DNA of 21,711 bases from an uncultured Collinsella sp. (GCA_900543275.1 UQQL01000031.1:1-21711), one strand, 5' to 3'. Shown: positions 9,213-17,072, counted from the first letter of the stretch. Notes: generated from the sequence alone by a model not told the origin. A program made the numbers and translations.

Positions 9213-9953
9213 CTACCCGCCCTTTTCGTAGAGTCGCCGATACGTGCTTAGCGCACCCTCGGCGCGTCCGGCAGGCTTTGCGAAATGGGATCCAGGAGAC
9301 TTCGGCGCAGCATCATCTTGCGGAATGCTTCTAATGAGCCTCCCATCCTTCAAAAACAGAATCTCATCGCACAGCCTATCGACCGAATCCAAGATGTGGG
9401 ATGACATGATGATGCACGTACCAGAATCGGCCAGCTTCCTGAGAATCTCGGAATGCAAGTCCACCCTGCTGGGGTCGAGCGCGTTCATGGGCTCATCTAA
9501 TAGAAGGTACCGCGCGCCCGTCGCATACGCAATCGCCAGGGTAAGCTGCTGCTTCATGCCCTGGCTCAGAGTGCGGATCCTCATCTTCGCGAACTCGCCT
9601 ATCTGCGTTTGTTCCACTATCTCTTCGATATCGCGAGCATGCGGCCACATATCGCAAACCATCTTGAGGTGATCTTCCGCACGCAATCCGGGATACAGCA
9701 GCGTCCCCTCACCAGGTGCATAGAAGATCATAGAACGGACCTCTCTCGCACCCGTACCCTGCACCTCATCCAGAACGACGCTCCCGTCCACGCGAGGACC
9801 CGGTAAACCTGCCATCGCACGCAGCAACGTCGTCTTTCCATGCCCGTTCGGAGCGACGAGACCGTAGACCGTACCCGGGGCAAACTCAGCGTTCACCGAA
9901 TCTACGAGCACCTTCTTTCCATAAGAGATCGTCAGCGTTTGAAGGTCAATCAT
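9213..9953 (-). CDS. ABC transporter ATP-binding protein
   Basis: A free ABC ATPase of about 246 residues that would power the membrane proteins encoded on both sides. Walker A is GLVAPNGHGKT (31-41), signature LSQGMKQQ (129-136), Walker B LLLDEP (150-155) and switch His186. The Q-loop position reads YAPGEG, without the usual Gln. Two starts are possible: an ATG at 9962 overlapping the upstream stop as ATGA, and the ATG at 9953, which has AAAGGGG at a workable 9-base distance and is chosen. The overlap indicates coupling to the double permease gene. The C-terminal ~40 residues (after SIPQDD) vary from typical ATPases and end YRRLYEKGG. Confidence 0.9.
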   Translation of the reverse strand: MIDLQTLTISYGKKVLVDSVNAEFAPGTVYGLVAPNGHGKTTLLRAMAGLPGPRVDGSVVLDEVQGTGAREVRSMIFYAPGEGTLLYPGLRAEDHLKMVCDMWPHARDIEEIVEQTQIGEFAKMRIRTLSQGMKQQLTLAIAYATGARYLLLDEPMNALDPSRVDLHSEILRKLADSGTCIIMSSHILDSVDRLCDEILFLKDGRLIRSIPQDDAAPKSPGSHFAKPAGRAEGALSTYRRLYEKGG

Positions 9954-9958
9954 CGAGA

Positions 9959-12181
9959 TCATCCCCTTTCGATCTTTGGAACACTCAGGCGCACCATCAA
10001 CGGAGATACGGCGCCCAAGACCACCAGCAGAGCGCCCGATGCGCCGACGACCTCTCCAAAAGGCATCGCGTTCGTCCCTCGCCCAAGGAACCCAATCGTC
10101 CCCACCTGGGAAGCGGGATCAAACGAGGCGAATGGAGCCAGCAGCGCGACGCCCATGCCCACGCTTTCAACATGAGCGCTCAACGAACCTAACACCAAGA
10201 GAACCGCGCAAACCATTCCGGTGACAACGGGGTTGCGGCTAATCGCTGCTGTCAACGCAGCGACGACGGAAATCACGCCGTATGCCATGACCAGCAACGG
10301 AATACTGCACAACACCGCCTCCCCCACCATGGACGTTGTCGAAGCTCCCGCCCGAATGAGAGCGACGGGATACTCCGATCCACCCGCACCGTTCTTAATC
10401 ACGGACACAACGACAGCGGGAACCATCGACACCAAAAGCAGCACCAAGCCAAGCAGGAGAGCCAGCGCAACAGCCGTCAGAAAACGCACATGCGCTGTTG
10501 CGGGGATCTGGAGAACCAGAAGGGAACGACACTGCAGGTGGGTGCACGCGAGCGATGTGACAACCACGGGCAACAGCAAAAATAAGGAGGGAAGCGCTGC
10601 CTGGAGATACGAAAGGAGGATTAATGGGGGCATCTTCGTACTTAACTCGTAAACCTTGGGGTCCGGCAAGCTCGCGATCGACTCAAGCAGAAGGGCGCGC
10701 GCCTCCGCACGAGAAGGAGTCTCCGGCTCGATTCCGATCGATTGCAGGAGAGTCGCATCTGCCGCGCCCAGCTCACCTCGAGCGCGCTCGTACGTCGCAA
10801 GGCTTCGAAACCCCTCCGCAGGCATAGGCGCGTACACGAAACCCGAAAGAGCATCCCGCATTTCTTCCAGGGCCGCTTTGCCCTCGACGTCCATATTCGC
10901 AGCGTTCTGCTCTAAATACCGATCTATTGAACGGAGCTCCCCATCCCTATACCGAACAGCGGAAACGTTATCAGCGTCAGGAAACATCTCGACCAGAGCC
11001 GGGGCCAGCATCGTCGTCGACATTGCAATCGCGCATACGGCGAGGGTAGGAGAACGCAGGAGCAGTTTCCCCATCGTTCTTACGTATGCAACGGCGGAGG
11101 CACAAGCGCTCGAACGAGTTGCCGTTCTCGATGCAGTGAAGGAACCTCTCTCAAGACAAATCGGGGATATCGGGCACGCGCAGCCGCTCTTTCCAGCAAC
11201 GCAAAGCAGGCTAATTGCCAGCACCTCGATCCCGATTGCGCATACGAGGGCAATCGCGCCACGCTCGAAGCAAAGTCCAGGCAGATTCACTATCTGCGTT
11301 GTCGGGTACGGGCTATAGGCGCCGACGGTCAACTCAGTGTTCGCATACGTAAGGGGATTCAACAGGGCGAACTCACGTAAAGCGATGGATCTTCCGTAAT
11401 ACCCGGGAACCATCGTCACCCCCATCAGGGCACATACGAACACGATTCCAAGCGTAGGGTTATTGGCAATCTTCACGGCAAGGTGAACGACAAGCGAGAT
11501 GAACGCTGCCACCAAGAATTGCAAGATGGCCGTCTGCGCGAACACCAGCCAAGCCGGTTTGATAACCGGAGTCGCATATTGAATGTAGCCTATCGGATAG
11601 AACGGCGAGCCCGGGCCATTCTTCACAAGCGCGGCGATTATCCCTGGAAGATTGATGGCGAGGACGGCAAGCATTGCAAAAACACTCGCCCATACGCTCG
11701 ATGCAACAAGTCTACCCAGCTCGCCCATCGGTGCCTGGATGATGAGCTTTTCACGTTTGTTAAGACGCGCGGCAAGGAACGAGACGGCAACGGCCGTTGC
11801 GACCCATAGCAAGTACTCCTTCGATCCGTCATAATAGGTGTACTCTCCATCCGATATCTGCAGAAACGGAAGTAGGGGAGAGAGCGGTGCCAAGATAAGA
11901 CGTCCCGCGGCAAGAGGGTACAGAAGCGCGGGCATGCTTGATGAAGAGGTATAGACACCGTCCTCCCCCGCATTCACAAGCGCATCCGCATAGGATGCTG
12001 ACAATTCCTGCTCAACACGGGTTATTCCCGACTCGAGGTATTCGACCCGTCCGTCGATGCCAGCCGCGCTCCTGAAGACGGGCAGAGCACAAAGAACCAT
12101 CAACGCAACAACGACAACACAGGGCGACCTGGAGGAGAGAAGCGACCTAAAGATCGCCTTCGAGATTTTGAGCATATTCAT
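9959..12181 (-). CDS. ABC transporter, tandem double permease
   Basis: A 740-residue membrane protein built of two similar halves. Each half has a first helix (about 22-41 and 374-398), an extracytoplasmic segment and a bundle of further helices. Matching landmarks in both halves are VKNGPGSPFYP near 186 and IKNGAGGSEYP near 595, then NNPTLGIVFVCALMG and RNPVVTGMVCAVLLV, and a final NPLTYANTELTVGAY / APFASFDPASQVGTIGF. This suggests duplication and fusion of one ABC-2-like permease. A Cys/Ser-rich linker (~328-365) joins the halves. The ATG at 12181 has AAGG 6 bases upstream; an earlier ATG at 12199 has no ribosome binding site. First gene of the operon; its stop overlaps the ATPase start region. 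No substrate can be assigned. Confidence 0.8.
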   Translation of the reverse strand: MNMLKISKAIFRSLLSSRSPCVVVVALMVLCALPVFRSAAGIDGRVEYLESGITRVEQELSASYADALVNAGEDGVYTSSSSMPALLYPLAAGRLILAPLSPLLPFLQISDGEYTYYDGSKEYLLWVATAVAVSFLAARLNKREKLIIQAPMGELGRLVASSVWASVFAMLAVLAINLPGIIAALVKNGPGSPFYPIGYIQYATPVIKPAWLVFAQTAILQFLVAAFISLVVHLAVKIANNPTLGIVFVCALMGVTMVPGYYGRSIALREFALLNPLTYANTELTVGAYSPYPTTQIVNLPGLCFERGAIALVCAIGIEVLAISLLCVAGKSGCACPISPICLERGSFTASRTATRSSACASAVAYVRTMGKLLLRSPTLAVCAIAMSTTMLAPALVEMFPDADNVSAVRYRDGELRSIDRYLEQNAANMDVEGKAALEEMRDALSGFVYAPMPAEGFRSLATYERARGELGAADATLLQSIGIEPETPSRAEARALLLESIASLPDPKVYELSTKMPPLILLSYLQAALPSLFLLLPVVVTSLACTHLQCRSLLVLQIPATAHVRFLTAVALALLLGLVLLLVSMVPAVVVSVIKNGAGGSEYPVALIRAGASTTSMVGEAVLCSIPLLVMAYGVISVVAALTAAISRNPVVTGMVCAVLLVLGSLSAHVESVGMGVALLAPFASFDPASQVGTIGFLGRGTNAMPFGEVVGASGALLVVLGAVSPLMVRLSVPKIERG

Positions 12182-12214
12182 CGCCAACCTTAACCTCATC
12201 CAGTCGGAACAGAG

Positions 12215-12237
12215 GGGCCGAACAAAATGCTCGGCCC
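12215..12237. other. Stem-loop in the ABC operon leader
   Basis: Perfect 7-bp inverted repeat GGGCCGA / TCGGCCC with a 9-base loop, 34 bases upstream of the double permease start. On the plus strand it is followed by TTATTACTT, on the minus strand by no T-run, so it is a weak terminator at best. It may act as a 5' stabilising hairpin of the ABC transcript. Confidence 0.5.
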
Positions 12238-12244
12238 TTATTAC

Positions 12245-12279
12245 TTGCCGGCAAAGTCAATTTAACATATACTGTTAAA
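12245..12279 (+). promoter_or_regulatory. Promoter with overlapping palindromic operator
   Basis: TTGCCG (12245-12250) and TATACT (12268-12273) are spaced by 17 bases, a good promoter for the DUF2975/XRE pair. A perfect palindrome TTTAACA-TATAC-TGTTAAA (12261-12279) covers the -10, as expected for a repressor site. The XRE protein encoded two genes downstream is the obvious candidate to bind it. The divergent ABC operon starts nearby (TAATAA facing the other way at about 12237-12242), so one site could control both. Confidence 0.6.
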
Positions 12280-12316
12280 AAGTAACCTGAGTTTTTTAAA
12301 TTCTTCGAAGGTTATT

Positions 12317-12829
12317 ATGAGTTCCGACAATCGCACTCCCCGGCTTCATTCCTTCCGCATCGCATGTGCGATAGCCTCTGCGACCCTTTGCGCCACCGCC
12401 ATCGCACAAGTGGCGTTCTCCTTAAAGCCAGCAATCGAAGTGCTCGACAACCCTGTAATTGCAGACTCCCCCGCGTATCCAGCCCTTGCGATCTCGACAT
12501 TGGTCCCTGCCGTCATCGGTATCGCTACGACCATCCTCAGCGCCGTTCTCGTGTGGACGATCAAGAGCGGAGACCCCTTCAAGAAAGGGTCTGCGACATG
12601 CTTGAAGGTGCTCGGCATTCTCTTCGTTGTTCAAGCTGCCACCAGCCTCTACGCCGGCTCACTCAAAACCTCCGTTTCGATGTTTGGCGGCGAGGGGGCC
12701 GTCGGCGCCCAAGAGATCGCTTCATCATTCGATTGGACCTCTCTGGTTCTCGGCATCGTCCTGTTCATGCTTTCCCAGCTCTTCTTGTACGCCCGAGAGC
12801 GGTACCTCGACTCCGACGAGATTGCGTAA
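12317..12829 (+). CDS. DUF2975-like membrane protein
   Basis: A 170-residue protein with four predicted helices (about 14-34, 56-80, 96-113, 140-158). The loop after the second helix reads SGDPFKKGSATCLKVLGILF, the G-x-PF ... L pattern typical of DUF2975 proteins. These are usually encoded beside a small YozG-type XRE regulator, exactly as here (10-base gap). AAGG precedes the start by 6 bases. The role of the family is unknown; the pairing suggests that the membrane protein and regulator sense or respond to a membrane condition. It is divergent from the ABC operon, so a shared regulatory role is possible. Confidence 0.72.
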   Translation: MSSDNRTPRLHSFRIACAIASATLCATAIAQVAFSLKPAIEVLDNPVIADSPAYPALAISTLVPAVIGIATTILSAVLVWTIKSGDPFKKGSATCLKVLGILFVVQAATSLYAGSLKTSVSMFGGEGAVGAQEIASSFDWTSLVLGIVLFMLSQLFLYARERYLDSDEIA

Positions 12830-12838
12830 GGAAACGCC

Positions 12839-13090
12839 ATGCCCGTAATTGTTCGCCTCGACAAGATCATGGCCGAGCGAAAGATTTCCTCGAACGAACT
12901 TGCCGAAAGGATTGGAACCACGCCCGTGAACCTGTCCCGTATTAAAAAAGGGCATATTCGCGGCATTCGCTTCAACACACTCGAGCAGCTATGCCTCGCC
13001 CTTCGTTGCCAACCCGGAGACCTTCTCGAAGTCATGAGCGAAGAGGATGCCCGAAAGGAGTTCGGACTCGATTGGTCCGCCGAGGATTAG
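12839..13090 (+). CDS. XRE-family regulator, YozG type
   Basis: An 83-residue Cro/CI-type helix-turn-helix protein. It starts MPVIVRLDKIMAERKISSNE, the helix-turn-helix is at about 19-40 (ELAERIGTTPVNLSRIKKG), and the domain closes with the characteristic LCLALRCQPGDLLEV. This is the YozG subgroup that accompanies DUF2975 proteins. AAGGA lies 6-7 bases before the ATG. The last ~18 residues (SEEDARKEFGLDWSAED) extend beyond the domain. The TAG stop is followed, in the same reading frame and with no spacer, by the catalytic region of a tyrosine recombinase, an abrupt junction. It probably represses its own operon through the palindrome at 12261-12279 (inference). Confidence 0.88.
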   Translation: MPVIVRLDKIMAERKISSNELAERIGTTPVNLSRIKKGHIRGIRFNTLEQLCLALRCQPGDLLEVMSEEDARKEFGLDWSAED

Positions 13091-13816
13091 AGGGCGGTCG
13101 TACTCGCCCTGCACACGGGGATGCGAATCGGCGAGGTCTGCGGCCTTCGGTGGTGCGATGTGGATTTCGAGACGGGCCTGATCTCGATCAGACACTCGGT
13201 GGCGTACGCGAAGGGAATGGGTTCGTTCATCAAGGACACCAAGACCCATGACGCCAGGGGTATCCCCATCGACCCGGTCGGCCTACTCCCCTTCCTGAAG
13301 GAGACCCACGAGATCGACTGCGGAAAGCTGCGCTTGCGCGGCCTTACCGGGGCGGTCGAGATCGGGGACTGCTACATCCTGTCGGAGCCGGGCGCGACCT
13401 TCGCGACGACAAGCTATATCCGCAGGGCGTTCAAGACGTTCTCGGAGACCAACGGCCTCATGGGCACCAACGACGAGCTGATCACGTTCCACGGCCTTCG
13501 CCACACGTTCGCAACGCAGTGGATCCGCCAAGGCGGCGATATCAAGGCGCTCCAATCGATCCTCGGCCACAAGGACGCCATGGCGACGCTCAACGTCTAC
13601 GCCGACATCGAGCCCATCTCCAAAATCCATAACATGCTGCGCGCCACGCCGTGCCTTTGGCGCGGGCACCTCGGGCCGAGGGTCGATCCGGGTCCCATGT
13701 TCCAACAGAGGATCCAGGAGTCCATCGAGACGCTCCAGGCGTTCGGCTACGGCATCACCGAGCCGGACGACCGAAATATCGCCATACGCGACGTGAAGAC
13801 GAACAGTTGGCTCTAG
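13091..13816 (+). pseudogene. Tyrosine recombinase (phage-type integrase), N-terminally truncated
   Basis: Only the catalytic domain is present. In-frame homology begins at 13091 (AVVLALHTG) before the first ATG at 13121. Numbered from that ATG, all six active-site residues are seen: Arg2 (TGMRIGE), Lys41 (DTKTHDARGIPI), His124 and Arg127 (FHGLRHTF), His150 (LGHKDA) and Tyr160 (LNVYADI). The arm-binding and core-binding domains (roughly 150-200 residues in this family) are absent and no ribosome binding site precedes the ATG. The frame is otherwise intact, so the loss looks recent or tolerated. The left boundary is exactly the stop codon of the XRE gene. It could be a remnant of an integrated element that carried the ABC/DUF2975/XRE genes. 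Confidence 0.82.
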
Positions 13817-13872
13817 CTCACCGAGTACGCGGCAGTGCTGGGCCCATCCCAACTGAGGTCACGGTGGTCCGA

Positions 13873-14048
13873 TAGGGGCGCCGCCCGCGGCATGCGCCGC
13901 GGAGCGGTATCCCCTACCGAAGGGCGGGGATGCCCTCCGCTTCCAGTTCGGAATCAGCCGTCGGAGGCGTTCGGCTGACTGCGGGAACGGCCTGTCCGCT
14001 CAATGTGTTCGGCTGAGATCGGAAATCAACCCAACACGAGCCGGACAC
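13873..14048. other. Cluster of stem-loops in a gene-free stretch
   Basis: The ~400 bases from 13817 to 14212 hold no convincing gene, but they contain several strong inverted repeats in a row. At 13873-13916 there is a compound stem of 6+4+7 bp (TAGGGG..CCGC..CCGCGGC / GCCGCGG..GCGG..CCCCTA). At 13920-13945 there is a weaker one with GGGC/GCCC and GAAG/CTTC. At 13954-13978 the arms are TCAGCCG/CGGCTGA. At 14005-14048 the 10-bp arms are GTGTTCGGCT/AGCCGGACAC with one wobble. Words such as TTCGG and CGGCTGA recur. It follows the integrase remnant, so it may be an attachment-site region or a structured RNA; neither can be proven here. Confidence 0.55.
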
Positions 14049-14142
14049 GCGCCAGACGGCTCTTCCCCGTACGGCCTTCCCCCTTACGCTCATGTTGCAG
14101 GCATGTAACGCCGCAGCGAGCGCGCCTTTTTTGCGCCAGACA

Positions 14143-14165
14143 GGTACAATGATGAACACTGTACC
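14143..14165 (+). promoter_or_regulatory. Candidate -10 with inverted repeat upstream of ACT-domain gene
   Basis: TACAAT at 14145-14150 is a good -10, but no clear -35 lies 16-18 bases upstream. The hexamer sits in an inverted repeat GGTACA / TGTACC (14143-14148, 14160-14165). A regulator binding here is possible. The start codon is 48 bases downstream of the repeat. Confidence 0.4.
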
Positions 14166-14212
14166 GTAGCGGAGCGCCCCGCGCGCGCCGCAATCACGCG
14201 AAAGGGTTTCCC

Positions 14213-14500
14213 ATGGCCGAGATCTCGTCCTCCCGTATCGTCATCACCGTCCTTGGCAAGAACCGCCCCGGCATCGTCGCCGGCGTCACCCGTGTCCTGG
14301 GCGAGGCCAACGTCGACATCCGCGACATCACGCAGTCCATTATCGAGGACATCTTCACCATGACCATGCTGGCCGATACCGCCGAGTCCAAGCTCGACTT
14401 CGCTGAGCTGCAGGAGGCCCTGGCCGAGGCCGGCGAGCTTTCGGGCGTCAACGTGTCCATCCAGCGCGAGGACGTCTTTAACTTTATGTACCGCCTGTAG
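14213..14500 (+). CDS. ACT domain-containing protein (UPF0237 family)
   Basis: A 95-residue protein that is essentially one ACT domain: ITVLGKNRPGIVAGVTRVLGE, then NVDIRDITQSIIEDIFTMTM. The N-rich/GIV turn is where ACT domains bind small ligands, often amino acids. UPF0237 members are presumed ligand-binding regulators and commonly stand next to a UPF0210 gene; here citrate synthase follows instead after 77 bases. The start has AAAGGG 7 bases upstream. Cytosolic. Whether it controls the downstream enzyme is unknown. Confidence 0.88.
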   Translation: MAEISSSRIVITVLGKNRPGIVAGVTRVLGEANVDIRDITQSIIEDIFTMTMLADTAESKLDFAELQEALAEAGELSGVNVSIQREDVFNFMYRL

Positions 14501-14577
14501 CGAGCAAGCCGCTGGGGATAGCCTGACGCGCGCATGCCCATGCAAGTCACCCCGATGCGGCCCGGAGAGGAGCGCGC

Positions 14578-15996
14578 ATGGCCTACGACGCCAAGAAAAT
14601 CTATTACCGCTTTGATGACCACTTGAGCCGCCTGGTTCTGGATTACGAAGCAAGCCGCCAGATTTCGCCTGAGAGCGAAAGCCTCTACCACGGCCTGCCG
14701 ACCGACCCTTATGACGAGGGCCTGTTTGTTGAGCACGATGTCAAGCGCGGCCTGCGCAATGCCGACGGCTCGGGCGTGGTCGCGGGCCTCACTCGCATCT
14801 CGGATGTGCACGGCTACAACAAGGTCGACGGAAAGGTCGTGCCCGATCAGGGCAAGCTCACGCTGCGCGGCTACAGCATCGAGGATCTGGTCAACAATGC
14901 CCAGGCCGAGAATCGCTACGGCTACGAGGAAGTCGCCTATCTGCTTATCACGGGTTCGCTGCCCAACAAGGAAGAGCTCGACGGCTTTTGCGAGCGCCTG
15001 GGCGCCTTTAGACATCTGAGCGACGAGTACGTCAAAGAGTTCCCTATGACCACGGTGTCGTCGAGCATCATGAACGTGCTCCAGCGCGCCGTGCTGCTGC
15101 TCTACGCCTTCGATGCCGAACCAGACGTGATCACGCCCGAGCATGAGATCGACGTGGCTATTTCCATGCTCGCACGTCTCCCGCGCATCGCCGCCTTCGC
15201 ACACATGGCCTCGATCGCCAAGCTTCGCGGCTCCGAGGTTCACGTGCCGCACCCCACGCCCGGCCTCTCCACCGCCGAGACCATCCTACAGGTGCTCCGC
15301 GGCGGTATGGCGTTCACCCGCGATGAGGCCATGCTGCTCGACGTGATGCTCATGCTGCATGCAGAGCACGGCGGCGGCAACAACTCCACGTTTGCCTGCC
15401 GCGTGCTGTCCTCCTCGGCCACCGACCCGTATTCCGCCTACGCCGCGGCCATCGGCTCGCTCAAGGGCCCGCGCCACGGCGGCGCCAACGCCAAGGTCGT
15501 GTCCATGCACGAGGACATCCGTGCGCATGTCTCCAATTGGGAGGACGAGGACGAGGTCGCGGCCTACCTGGGCAAGATCCTCGACAAGCAGGCCTTCGAC
15601 GGCACCGGCCTCATCTACGGCATGGGCCACGCCGTCTATACGCTGAGCGACCCGCGCGCCGAGGTCTGCCGCCGTTACGCGCGCTCGCTTGCCGCCAAGA
15701 AGGACTTGGGCGAGGAGTTCGCGCTCATCGAGCGCATCGAGCGCCTGGCCCCGCAGGTGATGCGCGACCACGGCATGACCAAGCCCATCTGCGCCAACAT
15801 CGACCTGTACACGGGCTTTATTTACAAAATGCTCGGCGTGCCCGAGACGCTCTTTACACCGCTGTTCGCCGTCGCCCGTATGGCCGGCTGGTCGGCGCAC
15901 CGCATGGAAGAGCTCTTCTGCGCGCACCGCATCATCCGTCCCGCGTATCGCCCGGTTATCGAGCCGCTGGAATACAAGCCGCTCGCCGATCGCTAG
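14578..15996 (+). CDS. Citrate synthase
   Basis: Condenses acetyl-CoA with oxaloacetate to citrate. 472 residues with an N-terminal extension of about 70 before the core (LTRISDVHGYNKVDGK). Active-site elements are visible: LHAEHGGGNNSTFA (His261/His264), GPRHGGANAKV (His300), GMGHAVYTLSDPR (His351) and ANIDLYTGFIYK (Asp409). The HAEHGGGNNSTFA form is that of bacterial type-I enzymes from firmicutes and actinobacteria. The start is supported by GGAGAGGAG close upstream. An intrinsic terminator follows. In an organism with a probably incomplete TCA cycle its likely job is the glutamate branch (inference). Confidence 0.94.
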   Translation: MAYDAKKIYYRFDDHLSRLVLDYEASRQISPESESLYHGLPTDPYDEGLFVEHDVKRGLRNADGSGVVAGLTRISDVHGYNKVDGKVVPDQGKLTLRGYSIEDLVNNAQAENRYGYEEVAYLLITGSLPNKEELDGFCERLGAFRHLSDEYVKEFPMTTVSSSIMNVLQRAVLLLYAFDAEPDVITPEHEIDVAISMLARLPRIAAFAHMASIAKLRGSEVHVPHPTPGLSTAETILQVLRGGMAFTRDEAMLLDVMLMLHAEHGGGNNSTFACRVLSSSATDPYSAYAAAIGSLKGPRHGGANAKVVSMHEDIRAHVSNWEDEDEVAAYLGKILDKQAFDGTGLIYGMGHAVYTLSDPRAEVCRRYARSLAAKKDLGEEFALIERIERLAPQVMRDHGMTKPICANIDLYTGFIYKMLGVPETLFTPLFAVARMAGWSAHRMEELFCAHRIIRPAYRPVIEPLEYKPLADR

Positions 15997-16020
15997 GACG
16001 CGGACCGTTATAGAACCCGA

Positions 16021-16058
16021 GCGTGGCCAGGGCATCACCGCCCTCGGCCACGCTTTTT
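16021..16058 (+). terminator. Intrinsic terminator of citrate synthase gene
   Basis: An 8-bp outer stem GCGTGGCC / GGCCACGC continues inward as AGGGC / GCCCT around the loop ATCACC, followed by TTTTTAT. It begins 24 bases after the stop codon. The next gene starts 25 bases later, so it needs its own promoter or read-through. Confidence 0.93.
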
Positions 16059-16083
16059 ATGACAGTAGAAAGGATCGCAGCGA

Positions 16084-16926
16084 ATGATTGTGTTTTCCGA
16101 TATGGATGGAACGCTGCTGACGAGTGATAAGCAGATGAGCGACGCCACCTGGGCGATGCTCGACGAGCTTGCGCGACGCGGTATTGAGTTTGTGCCCTGC
16201 ACGGGGCGCCCGCTGTCGGGTGTCTTTGAGCCCATCCTCGCCCATCCTGCCGTGCACTACGCGGTCTGCGCCAATGGTGCCAGCGTCTGGCAGCTCGACG
16301 ACGGTACGCCCACCGACACCTCACGTGCTACGCGCATTTTGAGCCGACCGCTCGATTGCGGCATTGCCCATCGCATCCGCCGCATCGCCGCCGGCCACGA
16401 TGTGACCTTCGATATCTTCGCGGACGGGCAGTGCTTCCTCCCCCGCTCGCTCTACACGCGCCTGGATGAGTTCTGCGGCGGCGACCCCCACATCGCAGCT
16501 TCGCTCAAGCGCACACGAACACCGATCGACATGGATATCGACAGCAAGATCGACGAGGTCGAGACGCTCGAACGCATCGCCATGTACTGGCACGACCCGG
16601 CCGATCGCGACGCCATCGCGGCGGAGCTCGACACGCTCGGAGGCATTGAGGTCACACGTTCGTACGCCATGAATATCGAGGTCATGGGCGAGGGCGCCAC
16701 CAAGGGAACGGCCCTCACGTGGCTATGCGAGCACCTGGGCGAGCGTCTCGTCGACGCCTGGGCGTTCGGCGACAACATCAACGACATCCCCATGCTGCAG
16801 GCAGCGGGCCACGGCATGGCCATGATCAACGCCGAGCCCGAGGACCGCGACGCCGCCGACGCCATCACCGAGTTCGACAACGACCACGACGGCGTCGCCC
16901 GCACCATCATGGCTGCCCTCGCCTAG
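16084..16926 (+). CDS. Cof-type HAD-IIB family hydrolase (1)
   Basis: A sugar-phosphate or nucleotide-type phosphatase of the haloacid dehalogenase superfamily, 280 residues. Motif I is FSDMDGT (nucleophile Asp6, acid Asp8), motif II Thr40 (PCTGRP), motif III Lys207 (GATKGTAL) and motif IV GDNIND (229-234). The IIB cap lies between motifs II and III. AAAGGA lies ~9 bases upstream. Substrate cannot be predicted. It converges on the second Cof-type gene at 17073-17867, with which it shares the fold but little sequence outside the motifs. Confidence 0.88.
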   Translation: MIVFSDMDGTLLTSDKQMSDATWAMLDELARRGIEFVPCTGRPLSGVFEPILAHPAVHYAVCANGASVWQLDDGTPTDTSRATRILSRPLDCGIAHRIRRIAAGHDVTFDIFADGQCFLPRSLYTRLDEFCGGDPHIAASLKRTRTPIDMDIDSKIDEVETLERIAMYWHDPADRDAIAAELDTLGGIEVTRSYAMNIEVMGEGATKGTALTWLCEHLGERLVDAWAFGDNINDIPMLQAAGHGMAMINAEPEDRDAADAITEFDNDHDGVARTIMAALA

Positions 16927-16992
16927 CAGCAGCAACCCGGCAGGGTAGCTAAAATAGCCCCGTCCCAAATTAGCTGCCCCAGTCACAGTAGT

Positions 16993-17071
16993 CGTTGGGG
17001 ACACTCTTCGCGAAAAAGCTGCAAGGACTGTCCCCAGCTGCCGGCAGAAAAGGAACGTCCCCAACTGCCGG
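16993..17071. repeat. GGGGAC intergenic repeat element, copy A
   Basis: Lies between two convergent HAD genes. On the minus strand, two units of period 27 each begin with CCGGCAG (17065-17071 and 17038-17044), followed by (T/C)TGGGGAC, two variable bases and TCCTT. A third GGGGAC unit at 16993-17008 faces the other way and forms an 8-bp inverted repeat TGGGGACA/TGTCCCCA (16996-17003, 17029-17036). A related element lies at 18034-18083. Confidence 0.7.
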
Positions 17072-17072
17072 A

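Noticed and set aside
13817..14212. tRNA gene as integration target beside the integrase remnant
   Set aside because: None of the stem-loops can be arranged as a cloverleaf with a TTCGANNC T-loop and an acceptor stem.
13914..14653. Minus-strand frames of 81 and 187 codons, and the 352-codon frame at 14194-15252
   Set aside because: No ribosome binding sites and no family resemblance. They overlap the ACT-domain and citrate synthase genes, which have unmistakable motifs.
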